From positions 9,052,001-9,116,000 of the forward strand of contig JAPFFF010000002.1 of NCBI GenBank assembly GCA_039105265.1: a stretch of DNA of 64,000 nucleotides, read 5' to 3'. Source of the DNA: Tritrichomonas musculus. Its lineage: Eukaryota > Parabasalia > Tritrichomonadida > Tritrichomonadidae. A model generated the notes under the pieces. That model had not been told where the DNA came from. It saw only the letters and a list, made by a program, of their open reading frames with translations, and did not search any database. The translations under genes were made by a program, and so were the position numbers. Shown one piece after another: positions 19,565-30,546 of this stretch (its first letter is position 1; every line of letters starts with the position of its first letter).

Positions 19565-21328
19565 TTACTGTAGTTGAAACTTAGCCAAAGCAGCATAAAT
19601 ACCATCCTTATCGAGAAGCTCCTTGTGGGTACCAGTCTCGACGATATGGCCATTTTGGTAGACGAAGATGGTATCAGCATGAACGACTGTCGCAAGTCTA
19701 TGGGCAACCATAATAGAAGTCTTACCATGCCTAAACCTTTCAAGGGACTGCTGGACCAATTGTTCAGATTCAGTATCGAGAGCGGCGGTTGCCTCGTCCA
19801 ACAACAAGATTGGCGAAGGTGACAGAATTGCTCTTGAAATACAAATTCTTTGCTTTTGGCCACCTGAAAGTGAAGTCTGAGCAACGACAGTCTTGTAGTT
19901 ATCAGGGAGCTCCATGATGAAGTTGTGTGCGTTACCAGTTACAGCTGCAGAAGCGACCTCTTCATCAGTGGCCGACATTCTGCTGTAACGGATATTGTCA
20001 GCAATTGTCATTGAGAACAAAACTGGTCCTTGAGGAACGATAGAGATTGCCTTTCTCAAACTTCTAGGCGACATTTCACGAATATCGATATCGTCAATCA
20101 AAACTTGACCTTCATCGACATCATAGAACCTTTGCAAAAGTTGAAGAGTTGTCGATTTGCCACACCCAGATTCACCGACAAAAGCAACCGTCTTACCAGC
20201 ATCAATTTTCAAAGACAAGTGACGAAGCGCGTAGTTTTCACAGCCTTTATATCGAAATGAAACATCACGAAATTCAACTTCGCCGTGAATGTTGTCAACA
20301 ATCCTGCCTTGATTGACGTCAATTAACGGCTTCATTTCAATAATGGCAACAACATTGCGTGCTGCCGCTTTGGCCTTTTGAAATTCATCAGAAATGGACA
20401 AGGCCGAGAAGACACCAGCGGCTGTAAAGACAACTCCTGTAATGCAGACAGACATGTCAAACATTTCGACTTTTTCGCGATAGAGCTCGCGAATCATGTA
20501 CCATGAGAAAATCAAGACCATTGCTGCAAGGATACAAAGCGCTATCATTTTAGCTACGGCGCGAACTAAGGAAACTTTTATCATGATTTTTTCTTCATCT
20601 TTCAAACTTTTCTTATAATGATCGGCCTCGGTCATTTCTTGGTCAAATGCTTTGACGGTTCGAAATTCTGTAACTACTGATGAGGCAATATTTGCGGCTT
20701 CTGAACCTTTCTCTTTGTATTTGTTATAAACATGATCGGCTAATCTGTTACCTCCCCATATTTCAAGACCTAGAACGATAGGGAAACATATGAATTCTAA
20801 TGTGTATTTCCATCCCCAACACATGGCAACTATAAAACCGGCTAAGGCCATAACAATGGAACTACATGCTATAAATAATTGATCTACGTATACATCTCTG
20901 ATATAGGCAACTCCTTCGGATAAACGGGTAACCATAGTACCGGATGAGACACTATCAAAATAGGAAATATCGGCATACATTAACGAGGAATAAAGTTTCT
21001 TCCTAATATCGACTAAAAATAATGGTGAAACAATCGCTTTTAAAATCGCTGACGTAATTTGAACTACAATTTGTATGGCTGCAACCCAGGCACCTGTTTT
21101 AACCATTTCAACTGTCTCGGGGAGAAAATTTGCAGCGTCCATAAATAAATTAACACCCTTTTTAATGACAATAAGGACTAAAAGAACACAACCACCTCCA
21201 AGAGCGGCGACAACGAGTGTGGCAATGAGTAATGCTCTTTTATCAAAGTATCCTATGATCTTTCGGAATTCATGTTGGACATTAGCTCCTTCTGCTTCTT
21301 GATCTTCAAACGCAGCTGCTTTTTGCAT
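19565..21328 (-). CDS. ABC half-transporter (ABCB/MDR type)
   Basis: The first ATG in frame (21326-21328) gives 587 residues. The N-terminal half is a six-span ABC exporter transmembrane domain with the usual ISYFDSVSSGTMVTRLSEG and ASSVVTEFRTVKAFDQE segments. The nucleotide-binding domain is complete: Walker A GESGCGKST at about 385-393, Q-loop VPQGPVLFS, signature LSGGQ at 487-491, Walker B ILLLDEATAALD from 507, and the H-loop AHR. It should act as a dimer exporting lipids or hydrophobic compounds; the substrate is unknown. GC is markedly higher than in neighbours, implying strong expression or selected codon use. A truncated relative lies at 25409-26493. No signal peptide is expected. Confidence 0.95.
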   Translation of the reverse strand: MQKAAAFEDQEAEGANVQHEFRKIIGYFDKRALLIATLVVAALGGGCVLLVLIVIKKGVNLFMDAANFLPETVEMVKTGAWVAAIQIVVQITSAILKAIVSPLFLVDIRKKLYSSLMYADISYFDSVSSGTMVTRLSEGVAYIRDVYVDQLFIACSSIVMALAGFIVAMCWGWKYTLEFICFPIVLGLEIWGGNRLADHVYNKYKEKGSEAANIASSVVTEFRTVKAFDQEMTEADHYKKSLKDEEKIMIKVSLVRAVAKMIALCILAAMVLIFSWYMIRELYREKVEMFDMSVCITGVVFTAAGVFSALSISDEFQKAKAAARNVVAIIEMKPLIDVNQGRIVDNIHGEVEFRDVSFRYKGCENYALRHLSLKIDAGKTVAFVGESGCGKSTTLQLLQRFYDVDEGQVLIDDIDIREMSPRSLRKAISIVPQGPVLFSMTIADNIRYSRMSATDEEVASAAVTGNAHNFIMELPDNYKTVVAQTSLSGGQKQRICISRAILSPSPILLLDEATAALDTESEQLVQQSLERFRHGKTSIMVAHRLATVVHADTIFVYQNGHIVETGTHKELLDKDGIYAALAKFQLQ

Positions 21329-22597
21329 TTTGTTTATTTTTTCAATTATTATTTTTTTATATTTCAACTATTTTTCAAAAATATTCTGGCCAATTTCAGT
21401 ATTAAAAATATATGATTTTCTTGAAATATATAAGATAAAAATCAAATTTTCTTTTTTTTATATACTTATATAAATTATAATAAATTTGTATTATTATATA
21501 ATTATGATTTTAAATATTAAATAATTGTATATTAATAAAAGAAAATTTGAAAGAGTTCTAAAAAATTATTTTTCTCGGCTAAAATTTGTGAATGCAATAT
21601 AAACATTAATATTAATTATATGAACTCATATAAAATATTGATAATATATTACAAATATTTCATCGTAGATAGAATTATCTTTTATAAAATATAAAAAAAT
21701 AATTTTATTTTTCATCTTATTTTGCCATTAATACGATTAATCAGTCTTTCTAAATCAATTTTTTTTTTTAAATAATTTTATATTGTTTAAAAAACATTCA
21801 ATTTTTTCAAGTTGTTTCTAAACTTTTTCTATCTCCTTTATCCAATAGCTATTTTTTTAATTTAAATTATGTAATGATAGTTTATTTAAACCAAAAAAGA
21901 GAAATATTAATTGAATTAATTATAAAAAAAAAATACCAGAAAAAGAAAAATTGAATTCATAAAGAAAATTTCAATAATATGAAAAAAACATATAAAAGAA
22001 TTAACAAAGAAAAAAGATAAAACTTCAATGAATATTAATTTGAAAAAGTAATGAATATGTTTATTCAAAAATTTTGAATCAAAATTATTAAATCTCTTGG
22101 AAAACTCAAAAAGTGAAAACAATTCAGAGATTTACAAAATTGCAAATTAAAATTTCTTAATTTACTCTGCGTAAATTACTCAAAAAGCTAAGACATTATA
22201 GAAAGTTTTTTTATAAAATTAATTATTTTTACATCTAACATAGCCATTTATCAATTGAATAATAAAAAATTTTTTTAAATAATTCAATTTTTGAAAATAT
22301 GTGTATATTCTTTTAACGTTAAGTTTGTATTGCGAAAGACTATTTATTTATTAAAAATATCTATTTTTGGCACCCCTAAATGAAATCTCACAAGCAAAGC
22401 TTTGAAGAATTTCAATACAAAAAAAAAAAAAAAAAAAAAATAATCTCACAATTACCGAAAAACAAAAAGTTTCATCGATTTGATAATACAATTATTCTAT
22501 GAGTTGTTTTGAAAATATAAAATCATATCAAATATATCATAATTTTTTATAATTATCACAAATAAATAATACATATTACAGAATCTGATGATTTTTA
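21329..22597. other. AT-rich intergenic stretch
   Basis: No gene. It contains an A run at about 22420-22440, a TCAAAAAGTG motif at about 22106 and the left target duplication of the next element (22590-22597). Confidence 0.5.
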
Positions 22598-22930
22598 GGA
22601 TCGATTCTAAAATAGTTGTACAATTCTGAAGGACATTCAAAAAGTGGAATTTCTTCAGAAAAAATAATCATAATAAAATAGCTTAAAAAACAAATCTTTT
22701 TATGTTACAAAATTTTTACCGATTCTTACCGCCAGCCGCGGGGTCTCGACTCGGCTTCGCTTCGCTCAGCCTCGCTCGACGCCCGCTAGGCGGTATGTAG
22801 TCTCGGTAAAAATTATGTAAAAATATAAAAAGATTTAATTTTATTTAGCATTTTTATTAGATTATTTTTTCTGAAGAAATTCCACTTTTTGAAGGCTCTT
22901 TCAATTGTACAACTATTTTAGAATCGATCC
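22598..22930. mobile_element. Nested-palindrome element with GC-rich core
   Basis: The ends GGATCGATTCTAAAATAG and its exact inverse are flanked by a perfect 8-bp duplication GATTTTTA (22590-22597, 22931-22938). The outer arms stay similar for about 75 bp and contain TCAAAAAGTGGAATTTCTTC and its inverse. An inner inverted pair (ATTTTTACCGA...TACCGCC and inverse) encloses a core at about 22736-22795 made of short CTCG/GCTTCG words. No coding potential. The 8-bp duplication fits hAT or a similar superfamily, but the GGATC terminus is not typical. Confidence 0.8.
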
Positions 22931-23038
22931 GATTTTTACGACATAAACAGGGAAATTTATTTTAACAATTGGTGAACGGGAAGTTGAAAATCAAGTTATG
23001 AAAAGTATTTGAATATTCAATTTCCATTCATTTTTTTA

Positions 23039-23278
23039 GGTACAAATCCAGTACGTTTAGTAACCGCAATTTTTTTTGACATTCTCAAAGAATAAGATGA
23101 CATGTTAAATAAAAACCGATTATTTTCATCCATTTCATATAACATGTCATACTGTTTATTTAAATTGTAATATATGTGTCAAAAACAAACCTAGTCAATT
23201 ATAACTTTTTCAGAGACATGCAACTATTCAAATAATAAACGTTCTCCTATTCAAAAAATAACGTACTGGATTTGTACC
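23039..23278. mobile_element. 240-bp inverted-repeat element, family member 1
   Basis: The ends GGTACAAATCCAGTACGTT and the exact inverse at 23260-23278 bracket a 240-bp sequence with no ORF. TTA stands on both sides, a possible 3-bp target duplication, though the run of T's makes this uncertain. A second, highly similar copy is at 37700-37930. Confidence 0.8.
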
Positions 23279-23631
23279 TTAAAACTTTTTTGGTTGTGTG
23301 AATTTATTTTTTTTTTTACCATTTGTCTTATTCATAGTTTAAATTTATATATTTGGTTTTTTTAGGTTAAAACGATAAATTTTAGAATTATTTATAAAAT
23401 TTTTATTCTCAAAAGATTTTCCCAAAGAGTAATCTTGATTCAGTTTATGAATACTTCCTTAACAATATACCTTTTTCCGAAAATTAAACCTTTACAACTC
23501 GGCTGCCGATTTTGATTTGTATTTTTATTTCCTAAAAATTGAATAAAAAAAATAATCATCAGAAATCCATAGAATTATTTTTATGAAAAAATGAAATTGA
23601 ATAGAAAATTTCTAAAATTTTTTAAATTCAA
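23279..23631. other. AT-rich intergenic stretch
   Basis: Nothing recognisable; a short spacer between the inverted-repeat element and the decayed lipase. Confidence 0.5.
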
Positions 23632-24790
23632 TTATTCTAAAGGACTTAATGTTTCATCCGCTGAATAATCTGTTAAAGATGTAACTTCCATAACCAAAGT
23701 TTTAGGCAATTGTGATTCAGTATTTCTAAATTCATTTAGTCTCTTTTTCTTACCAATTCCAATTCTAAATACCCCTTCTTGAACTTTTCGGACATTAAAA
23801 ATCTTAAAATCAGCAGTTATTTGATCAAAATTATCTTCAACTACTGAAGTCAAATACTTTATTCAAAAAAATTTATAATTTTTTAATTTCGATAATCATC
23901 TTTTAACGATAAATTTTGTTGTACAATGATTTTTTGCTGTCATATTTACCGCATTAAACAAATAAAATGAGGTAACAAAATCATATCTATTTATAAATAT
24001 ATAAATGCAATTAGATGGACATTGCTAGAGGAGGAGCAAATGCAATTCCATATATATTTTTATTGTTCATTTAATTGTCACTTTTAATTAAAACCGTTTA
24101 AGCACCTGAAACTGCACCAGCATATGAACGACCAATGAAATAAATCATCTTGTAATTTTTTTTTGAGAAATTGCTCAATTCTACTCAAAAAATACTTGGA
24201 AGCATCATAAAATCCTTTGTAGAAGTAATGCATTACTTTTCCATTAATTTTTTGATGAACTTCCATACATATGAAAATAGTCCCCCAATCAACTGCAGAA
24301 TCAGACCCTCTTGTAACAAAAAAAAAGATTTTTATTATCGGGATCTTCTAAACAGTAAAGTTTTCGTTTTATTAAAGTCATTTTCTTCACTTGAAGAAAT
24401 TTAAATTTTCCTTCATTTGAATGTTTTGCAAGTTTCATTGAAAAACTAATGAAATCAATGTCCAAAACAGGCGAATGAGTTTTTGGTTTAAATTCAATGA
24501 AAATCTTAGTTTTCTTTTTATGTCGTTTATAATGACAAAGCCATTTATTTGTATTTTGTGACCTTCACTTAATATTTAATTATTATAAAATTGAATGAAT
24601 CCATTGTCAAGTTAATAGCTCCGATAAAAATTGTCGGCAACATCATTTTCTGTGTTTTAAATGCAGCCATATCATATAATGATGTTTCAACATAATCAAA
24701 GCTTTGATTATAATTTTCTTGACCACAACTCTAAACAAAACCTGTTCCTAAAATAATTATTGGGCAGCAGATATGGTAAAAAAATATTCT
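23632..24790 (-). pseudogene. Decayed class 3 (fungal-type) lipase gene
   Basis: Fragments in several minus-strand frames follow the order of a class 3 lipase: SDSAVDWGTIF and KGFYDASKYFLSRIEQFL (about 24140-24300), the nucleophile region FIGRSYAGAVSGA near 24100 (expected GHSLGG), and GIAFAPPLAMSI near 24030. A final frame at 23632-23853 (GVFRIGIGKKKRLNE, LPKTLVMEVTSLTDYSADE) may be the C-terminus. Upstream pieces (ETSLYDMAAFKTQKMMLP, HSPVLDIDFISFSMKLAKH) may be the N-terminal part. Several frame breaks are present and no piece can make an enzyme. The original role would be acylglycerol hydrolysis. Confidence 0.55.
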
Positions 24791-25396
24791 TACATTTTTT
24801 TTGGAGGTAAAAAAAGGTTTCGATAATAATTAATATAATCTTTGATAAAAAATAATATTGAAGATAGTGATTTTTATTGGATTGAAAATATTGGATTTAA
24901 GACATCTCTTTTTAATAATAATTAAGATTATTATTTTATCAAAAAATGGATATTATATAATTACTAAATGAGTATTAAATTATTGATTGTTTGCATATAT
25001 AAGTCAAAATATATTAGATATTTTATATTTTGTTTTAACATTGCTAAAAATATTTTATATTAATAATTTGATATTTTGATAAGATCAAAAACAAGCAGTA
25101 ATTTGGTCAATTGCATTTTATATCTTTCCAAATTGTGATTCAATTTGAAATGTTAAAATTGTTTCCGGCATTTTTTGATAATTCTTATTCTAATACATAT
25201 AAATATTTCTCTCAAAATATAATCAACTCTTATTCAATTTTCAATCAATATATTATCAAATTAATCATCTATTTTTTTTTTTTTTTTTTTTTTTTTGAGA
25301 ATTCATTCAAATTGAAAATATATTTTGAATGGTTCATTGAAAATTTGCTGATCAAACATAATTCTTTTTAAAAAAAATGTAAGTTTACATACCACA
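24791..25396. other. AT-rich intergenic stretch
   Basis: No gene beyond chance frames. It contains a T run at about 25271-25296 and leads into the initiator of the decayed ABC gene. Confidence 0.5.
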
Positions 25397-25401
25397 TCAC
25401 T
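25397..25401 (+). promoter_or_regulatory. Initiator-like TCACT before the decayed ABC gene
   Basis: TCACT, an exact match to TCA+1-pyrimidine-T, lies 12 bases before the ATG at 25409. The initiator survives although the gene downstream is broken. Confidence 0.45.
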
Positions 25402-25408
25402 TCAATAT

Positions 25409-26493
25409 ATGGAGATCGAAAGCACAGAATCCCAGAGTCAAGAATCAGTCAGCTCACAAGAGCATTTTTCCATATTTATTCGCATTATGAAATATTTCTC
25501 TAATAAAGCATTATTTGTATTTACATTAATTATTTCCGTATTTTTAGGTGCCGTACATTTCATTTTTTATTTAATAATGGGCGACATGATAAACATTATT
25601 TCACAAAAAGATGATTTTCTAGAGCAATTCCATAAAGTTCTCATCAAAATAATTGTTTTCATTATTATACAAAATATGGTTCTAGCGGTTTGCACTCAAC
25701 TTCGTTCTCTTGCAATTCCATATTTCATGAGAGACCTCAGGCGTAATTTATTCAAAAGATATTAATAGCAAATATGTTTGTTGGCAAGTTAAGCTTTTTT
25801 CTCCGAATGCTTGCACAAACACTTGGTGGAGTTCTTGTTACAATTTGTTCCATATGGCAAGCAGGGTTAGTCATGATAGGTTCACTCATAATATCTAGCA
25901 TCATATATTATTTTTGCGACAAACGCATTGGACAGATTTGGGGTGAATATGGTCAAGCCAGTGCAGCATCTGCATCGAAAGCCGAAGAAGTAATCACGTC
26001 ATTTCGAACAGTCAAATCATTTTACTGCGAATTAAGAGAATCACAAATTTTCAAAGAAAAAATTTCTACAGTTGATAAAGTTCTCAAAAAGTCGAGCATT
26101 GCGCAAGGTACTAAAGAAGGTCTAGTCATGGTTACCTTGTACGGAACCATGGCTGCTATTTTCTATCTGGCTTCATGGCTAATTCAAAAGAGGCCAGAAT
26201 TCGGATATAAACCAGGCGACCTCTTCATCATTCTGATGTCTCTTTCATTCGTCACATCTGGCATCAGCACGTTTCTGACGCTTTCTGATGACTTCAAGAT
26301 GACTTCGTTATCAGCGGCCAATCTTCTTGAAATATTTGAATCGCCCTCCAAAATATCCAATAAAGAAGGAGGCGCTCTTCAGCAAGTCCGTGGAAAAATC
26401 GAGTTCAGAGATGTGTCCTTCAAATACGAGTTGTCTGAATACATGGATATAAAAAGTGTTGGTTTCAAATTGACCTTTGTTTACAGATTTTGA
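25409..26493 (+). pseudogene. Truncated ABC half-transporter
   Basis: The first frame (25409-25765) begins MEIESTESQSQESVSSQ and encodes the first membrane spans up to LRRNLFKRY. The second (25774-26493) resumes with LAQTLGGVLVT and continues through EEVITSFRTVKSFYCE to IEFRDVSFKYELSEYMDI. About 35 residues of the transmembrane domain are missing between the frames, with a frame change. The sequence ends before Walker A, so the whole ATPase core is lost. It is related to the intact exporter at 19565-21328 but clearly divergent. It cannot be a working transporter. Confidence 0.85.
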
Positions 26494-27066
26494 TTGAATT
26501 GTAAGAAAAATTGTTTTCGATTTAAAATGACAGTCAGTCTCAAAATGCACTTATTTACTTCAAAAACTCAACCGCTTATCTTTACATCTTCTGAAGCTTG
26601 AATGTACAAATAATTGGCTTGAAGATTTAACAATAAATCTTGAAAAAGCTTTCATTGAAAAGTAGATGGTTTATTTGTACCTTAACTTATAAAATATGGT
26701 TACATTTACCATGTTTACAATCTTAAGTATTTTGTGTTAAGATATAAATCCAGTACCTTATAATTTGAGAGAAAGCAATTTGAAAATTTTAGAATCCTTA
26801 AACCATTGAAAAAGTTTGATTTTGAATGTCTTCCAGATTTGAAATTCTGAACTTTTTTTTTTTGAATGAATATTATTAAAATAGAAATAATTTTTTTATT
26901 ATATAATATGCCCTTTATTTTTCATATACCTTAAAAGTAAATTTTTTTCACTTTTTTGAAATTATGTTATTAAATTTGAAAGCATGCACATTTCCCACAA
27001 ATTTTTTAACTCAAAATTTTATAAATTTTTGTAACTCTTAATGATTTCATATAATATTTTTTCATT
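26494..27066. other. Intergenic stretch with element scraps
   Basis: TTATTTGTACCTTAA at about 26674-26688 and TTAAGATATAAATCCAGTAC at about 26737 resemble the two ends of the 240-bp element at 23039, here close together and in inverted order; probably decayed remnants. Otherwise AT-rich. Confidence 0.4.
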
Positions 27067-27071
27067 TCATT
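27067..27071 (+). promoter_or_regulatory. Initiator-like TCATT
   Basis: TCATT lies 8 bases before the ATG at 27075 and is preceded by another TCATT at 27062-27066. Confidence 0.4.
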
Positions 27072-27074
27072 TAA

Positions 27075-27674
27075 ATGCTCGCAGGAGGACAACGAAAAAT
27101 TAACATCGAAAAGACAGGTGTCAGCTGTAATGTACCCGAAAATGACATAGCGCGTTTAATGTATTACTTGAATTGCATTGATTCACTAATCGATTTCGGT
27201 ATTCCCGCAAATTTAAAAGATTATCAGAATTATTATAAACTTTCATTTAATTCAGAAAACTCAGTTATATGCTATGCCGATCTACTTGATCCCAATACTT
27301 TCATTCGCAATAAAATAATGATCACCGATCCATGCGGGAAATTATGTGGAGATTCTAGCAATTCGTTTTTCAAAATAACAGATTCAAGATTTTCTTTTGC
27401 TGCAACAAGAGAATTTGTAATTGGAGGAAGGAATATTCGCACGTTAAATATCATGGCATATAAACAAGTTTGGCTTGATCGTTACTACAATAATCCAATG
27501 AGTCACTATTCGGAGAGGCTTAATGCTATATACAATGGAACAATTGGACGCTTCAGACCAAATCAAATCACTCCTAGAGATCCATTGTTATTTAAGTCGT
27601 CATATACTCGCCCATCGACTTCTAATCCATCAAATAACAGAAATCATCCATCACCTTCATGCAGCATATGCTGA
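27075..27674 (+). CDS. Unrecognised 199-residue protein ending in CSIC
   Basis: ATG start with an initiator motif directly upstream. The protein is hydrophilic and mixed alpha/beta by appearance, with YADLLDPNTFIRNKIMITDP and FVIGGRNIRTLNIMAYKQVW. From about residue 160 a Pro/Ser/Asn-rich tail (SNPSNNRNHPSPSCSIC) ends in CSIC, which could serve as a CaaX-type prenylation box and would attach the protein to membranes. No signal peptide or membrane span. I do not know the family. Coding composition and the intact frame support a real gene. Confidence 0.65.
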   Translation: MLAGGQRKINIEKTGVSCNVPENDIARLMYYLNCIDSLIDFGIPANLKDYQNYYKLSFNSENSVICYADLLDPNTFIRNKIMITDPCGKLCGDSSNSFFKITDSRFSFAATREFVIGGRNIRTLNIMAYKQVWLDRYYNNPMSHYSERLNAIYNGTIGRFRPNQITPRDPLLFKSSYTRPSTSNPSNNRNHPSPSCSIC

Positions 27675-29015
27675 TAACACTAAGATTAATTACGTTTTTT
27701 ATTTTATGAGTAAAAAAAAGGTGAAAATTTTCTTAAGTTTTCTTTTTCTTTTCTTTTTTTTAAAAAAATAATGCATACTGCATTATACTGCCTCATTTAT
27801 ATTGAATTACATATTTGTCATTTTCTCAAACAAAAAACTGTTTGCAAAACAAACAACTTTTTATGCAAAACTTAATTTTACTAATGTAATTAGTTTTGGA
27901 AAAAATGCATGTTTGGAAAAATAAATTTTCACAAAAATACTGCATTTTTTCAAGATAATTATTTGTTTTAACAAAAGTTTTTTTGCTTGCGAAAATACAT
28001 AAAATATTGTATTATATTTTTAAAACCTAAAAAAAAGTATCTAAAACAACCTGTTCAAATGTTTTAATTTATGAATTTCCTTTAAAATATTTTAAAGACA
28101 TATAATATGTTAATGTTTTGCATATTATTAAAATAAAAAATATTTTTTGGAATTTTTGTATAAAAGTGCTCAATGAATGATCAATCCAGGTAAATATCAG
28201 AAAGCTTACGTTGACTATATTGATATAAAGGCATGATTGTAAAATTAAGATTGATAAAAATTTTTTATTATTATTTTTTTTACATAAATATTTTTCTTTG
28301 ATAAATTTAAAAATTTTAATGAATTTATTATATATTTTCCCTGGTATTTTGTATTTTCATAAAGTATACATCTCAATAATTAAAATTTTTTTGTCACAAA
28401 TCAGTATTCAAAAAATTTCGTTTTGTCATAAAAGAGTATTGAAATTTTTTAATCTTGAAAGGCAATTTTTTAAAAAAAACTTTAGCGATGAATCATTACA
28501 ACTCCAGAAATATCAGTTATTTGATAGATTTTACTGTTTCAATATCAAATATTTTCCGTCTCTGGCAGGTTTTACATAGCATTGTTCATTATAATGACTC
28601 AATCATTGAAAAACGATAAATATACACAATTTTTCATATCTAAAAGGAGTATATATCTTGTTTTTATCAGACAAGAATCGTTATCTCTGAAGAAATATAT
28701 AACCTATTTTTGAAATTTATTACTAATAAATGAGAAATCAGGACAAGGCAACTCAAATAATTTAAAAAAACTAAAAAAATTAATGATTAATAAAAAATCT
28801 AAATTATATTTCTGAGAATAAAACATTTTATAAACATATTGATAGTAATATTCCTGTTTAATTGTTTTGACATCGCATATTTTTTTTAAAAAAATACAAA
28901 ATATTAAATCCATATATCTGATATATATCAGAAACCCAACAAATGTTTTCTAAAATACAGAATTAAGTCTTTAAATTTGGCCATATCAAACGCATCGAAC
29001 CTTTTTTGTAAATAA
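27675..29015. other. AT-rich intergenic stretch
   Basis: Chance frames only. The frames at 28298-28579 and 28704-28913 are rich in Phe, Ile, Lys and Asn with no domain, as expected of A/T-rich noncoding DNA. Confidence 0.5.
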
Positions 29016-29258
29016 TTATATTCTTTTTGATGACAGATTGAGAATTGAACTAGTTCCTGATAAGATGAGATGATTTGATTGAAACTTATAGCTTAATTTA
29101 CCATTGGACATTCGCTTTAATGATTGGCCATTTTGGATATTATTATTTGACTGGCAAGAAGTAAGCTTTCCAAACCTCGGAAACTTAGCTTTTGAAAACC
29201 ATTTGGCTGATTTCTTTGTCCTGATTAATAAAATAAAAAACAAAAGAGGGATGATCAT
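29016..29258 (-). pseudogene. C-terminal scrap of a membrane protein gene
   Basis: An ATG frame of 80 codons: one hydrophobic span (MIIPLLFFILLI) then a basic, Ser/Asn-rich tail (RTKKSAKWFSKAKFPRFG). The frame stays open a few codons upstream with more hydrophobic residues and then closes. The span-plus-basic-tail pattern resembles the cytosolic end of a larger membrane protein, but no family is identified and chance cannot be excluded. Confidence 0.25.
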
Positions 29259-29639
29259 AATCCAAAAACAGGCAATACAAATTTAAATTTAACTGTTAAT
29301 TTTTCTTTGAAAATTTTGACAATAACCGTTTAAATTCAAATTTGTAATGCTTTTGTTTTTTTTTTATGCTTTTTAATGATAAAATATCATTTTATATCAT
29401 AAAAATGGCATTAAAAAATTTGACCATATATATCACAATTGAATAGAGATAAAATGGTTCTTCTGAATATTATATTCAGCGATATCTTTGAAAATTTATT
29501 TTTTTCACCAAAAAAATTATAAATAATATAATTGTTAGATATAATGGAATTTGATTTCAATATTTTTTTGTAAAGCAAAAAATCTCTAAGAATTTATATC
29601 AAATTAGAAAAATTTGATTACAAAAAAGGATTTGATTTT
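29259..29639. other. AT-rich intergenic stretch
   Basis: Nothing recognisable. Confidence 0.5.
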
Positions 29640-29885
29640 TAGATCAATTTAAACCATTATTTGTGATCTCATCATCAAGATGTGCATAGAAATACTCAAT
29701 CATACTTTTACTCATTTTATCTGATTCAATTTTGATCAAAAAGTGCATGACAGTTCACTAATAACAACTTCTTCCAAAATAGAATGGAACAATTTATGAA
29801 GTAAATTAGCAATACTACTGATCGAAGTAAAATTCATTTCATATTTAAGTTTCTTTGAATTAATACCATCTTGCAACAACTAATA
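29640..29885 (-). pseudogene. Possible RhoGAP-like 3' remnant
   Basis: Minus-strand frames give NFTSISSIANLLHKLFHSIL followed by EEVVISELSCTF, then after a frame change IKIESDKMSKSMIEYFYAHL. The first piece is reminiscent of the helix of Rho-type GTPase-activating domains that precedes the LPEPL motif, but that motif is altered. A coding origin is more likely than the family call. A TCAAAAAGTG motif sits at 29736-29745, inside it. Confidence 0.25.
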
Positions 29886-29985
29886 TAAAATGAAAAAAAA
29901 AATTAGTAAATTATATGGCTATCTATTCTTTATTATATTATAATACAATATCTATATCTATATCTATTAATATGAAACAAATCAA

Positions 29986-30531
29986 TTAGTTAGTAATAAG
30001 ATCATTGAAAAGGAAATTATTTTTATCATTCTCGTCATCGAAAAATGAATTCATTTTGGCATATCCTTTGCCGTTCCTCTTTTTATTTAATTGCTTGATT
30101 GTATTTTTGTTCGTGGAAGGAAATTCCTGTGTCAACGTGAATTGGATTTCAAATTTCCCAACGGCTTTACGTTCTGAACCTTTCTTGCCTGATTGTTGAA
30201 CTGGCTCTAATAAATTTATTGTTTTCATTTCTGTGTTGGTAATGTCGTTGAATTTGGTCGGGATTTGTTTGTTTGAAATAACAGTCGATGCAATTATTGG
30301 ATCCTTCTGTGAAAAACTTTTCTTCCTCAAAACAATTAAGATCTTTTCTGTTTTTTCATTGATCTTTAATGAAAAGAATGGACGAGTTGTTTGCATCTTT
30401 TTAGCTTCAAAGGAGAACGCTTGTTTTTCACCACTTGGAAGTGTTGTAACACTAACACGGATCGTGTCATTATCTTGAACAATTCCTTTCTGGAGTTCAA
30501 AGGATTGCATTTGGATGTTTAAGCAAAGCAT
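29986..30531 (-). CDS. C2-like domain protein
   Basis: 181 residues from an ATG at 30529-30531, with TCATT 11 bases upstream. Residues 1-135 form an antiparallel-strand pattern (MLCLNIQMQSFELQKG, KILIVLRKKSFSQKDPIIAS, GKFEIQFTLTQEF) like the C2-type domains of trichomonads that start MLxxxI. The tail is basic, then acidic (FFDDENDKNNF). No catalytic motif, signal peptide or span. A membrane-binding adaptor role is inferred from the fold guess only. It is shorter than the C2/TerD protein at 5323 and lacks its C-terminal half. Confidence 0.6.
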   Translation of the reverse strand: MLCLNIQMQSFELQKGIVQDNDTIRVSVTTLPSGEKQAFSFEAKKMQTTRPFFSLKINEKTEKILIVLRKKSFSQKDPIIASTVISNKQIPTKFNDITNTEMKTINLLEPVQQSGKKGSERKAVGKFEIQFTLTQEFPSTNKNTIKQLNKKRNGKGYAKMNSFFDDENDKNNFLFNDLITN

Positions 30532-30541
30532 TTTATATAAA

Positions 30542-30546
30542 AATGA
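30542..30546 (-). promoter_or_regulatory. Initiator-like TCATT (minus strand)
   Basis: Read on the minus strand, TCATT lies 10-11 bases upstream of the ATG of the C2-like gene. Confidence 0.4.
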
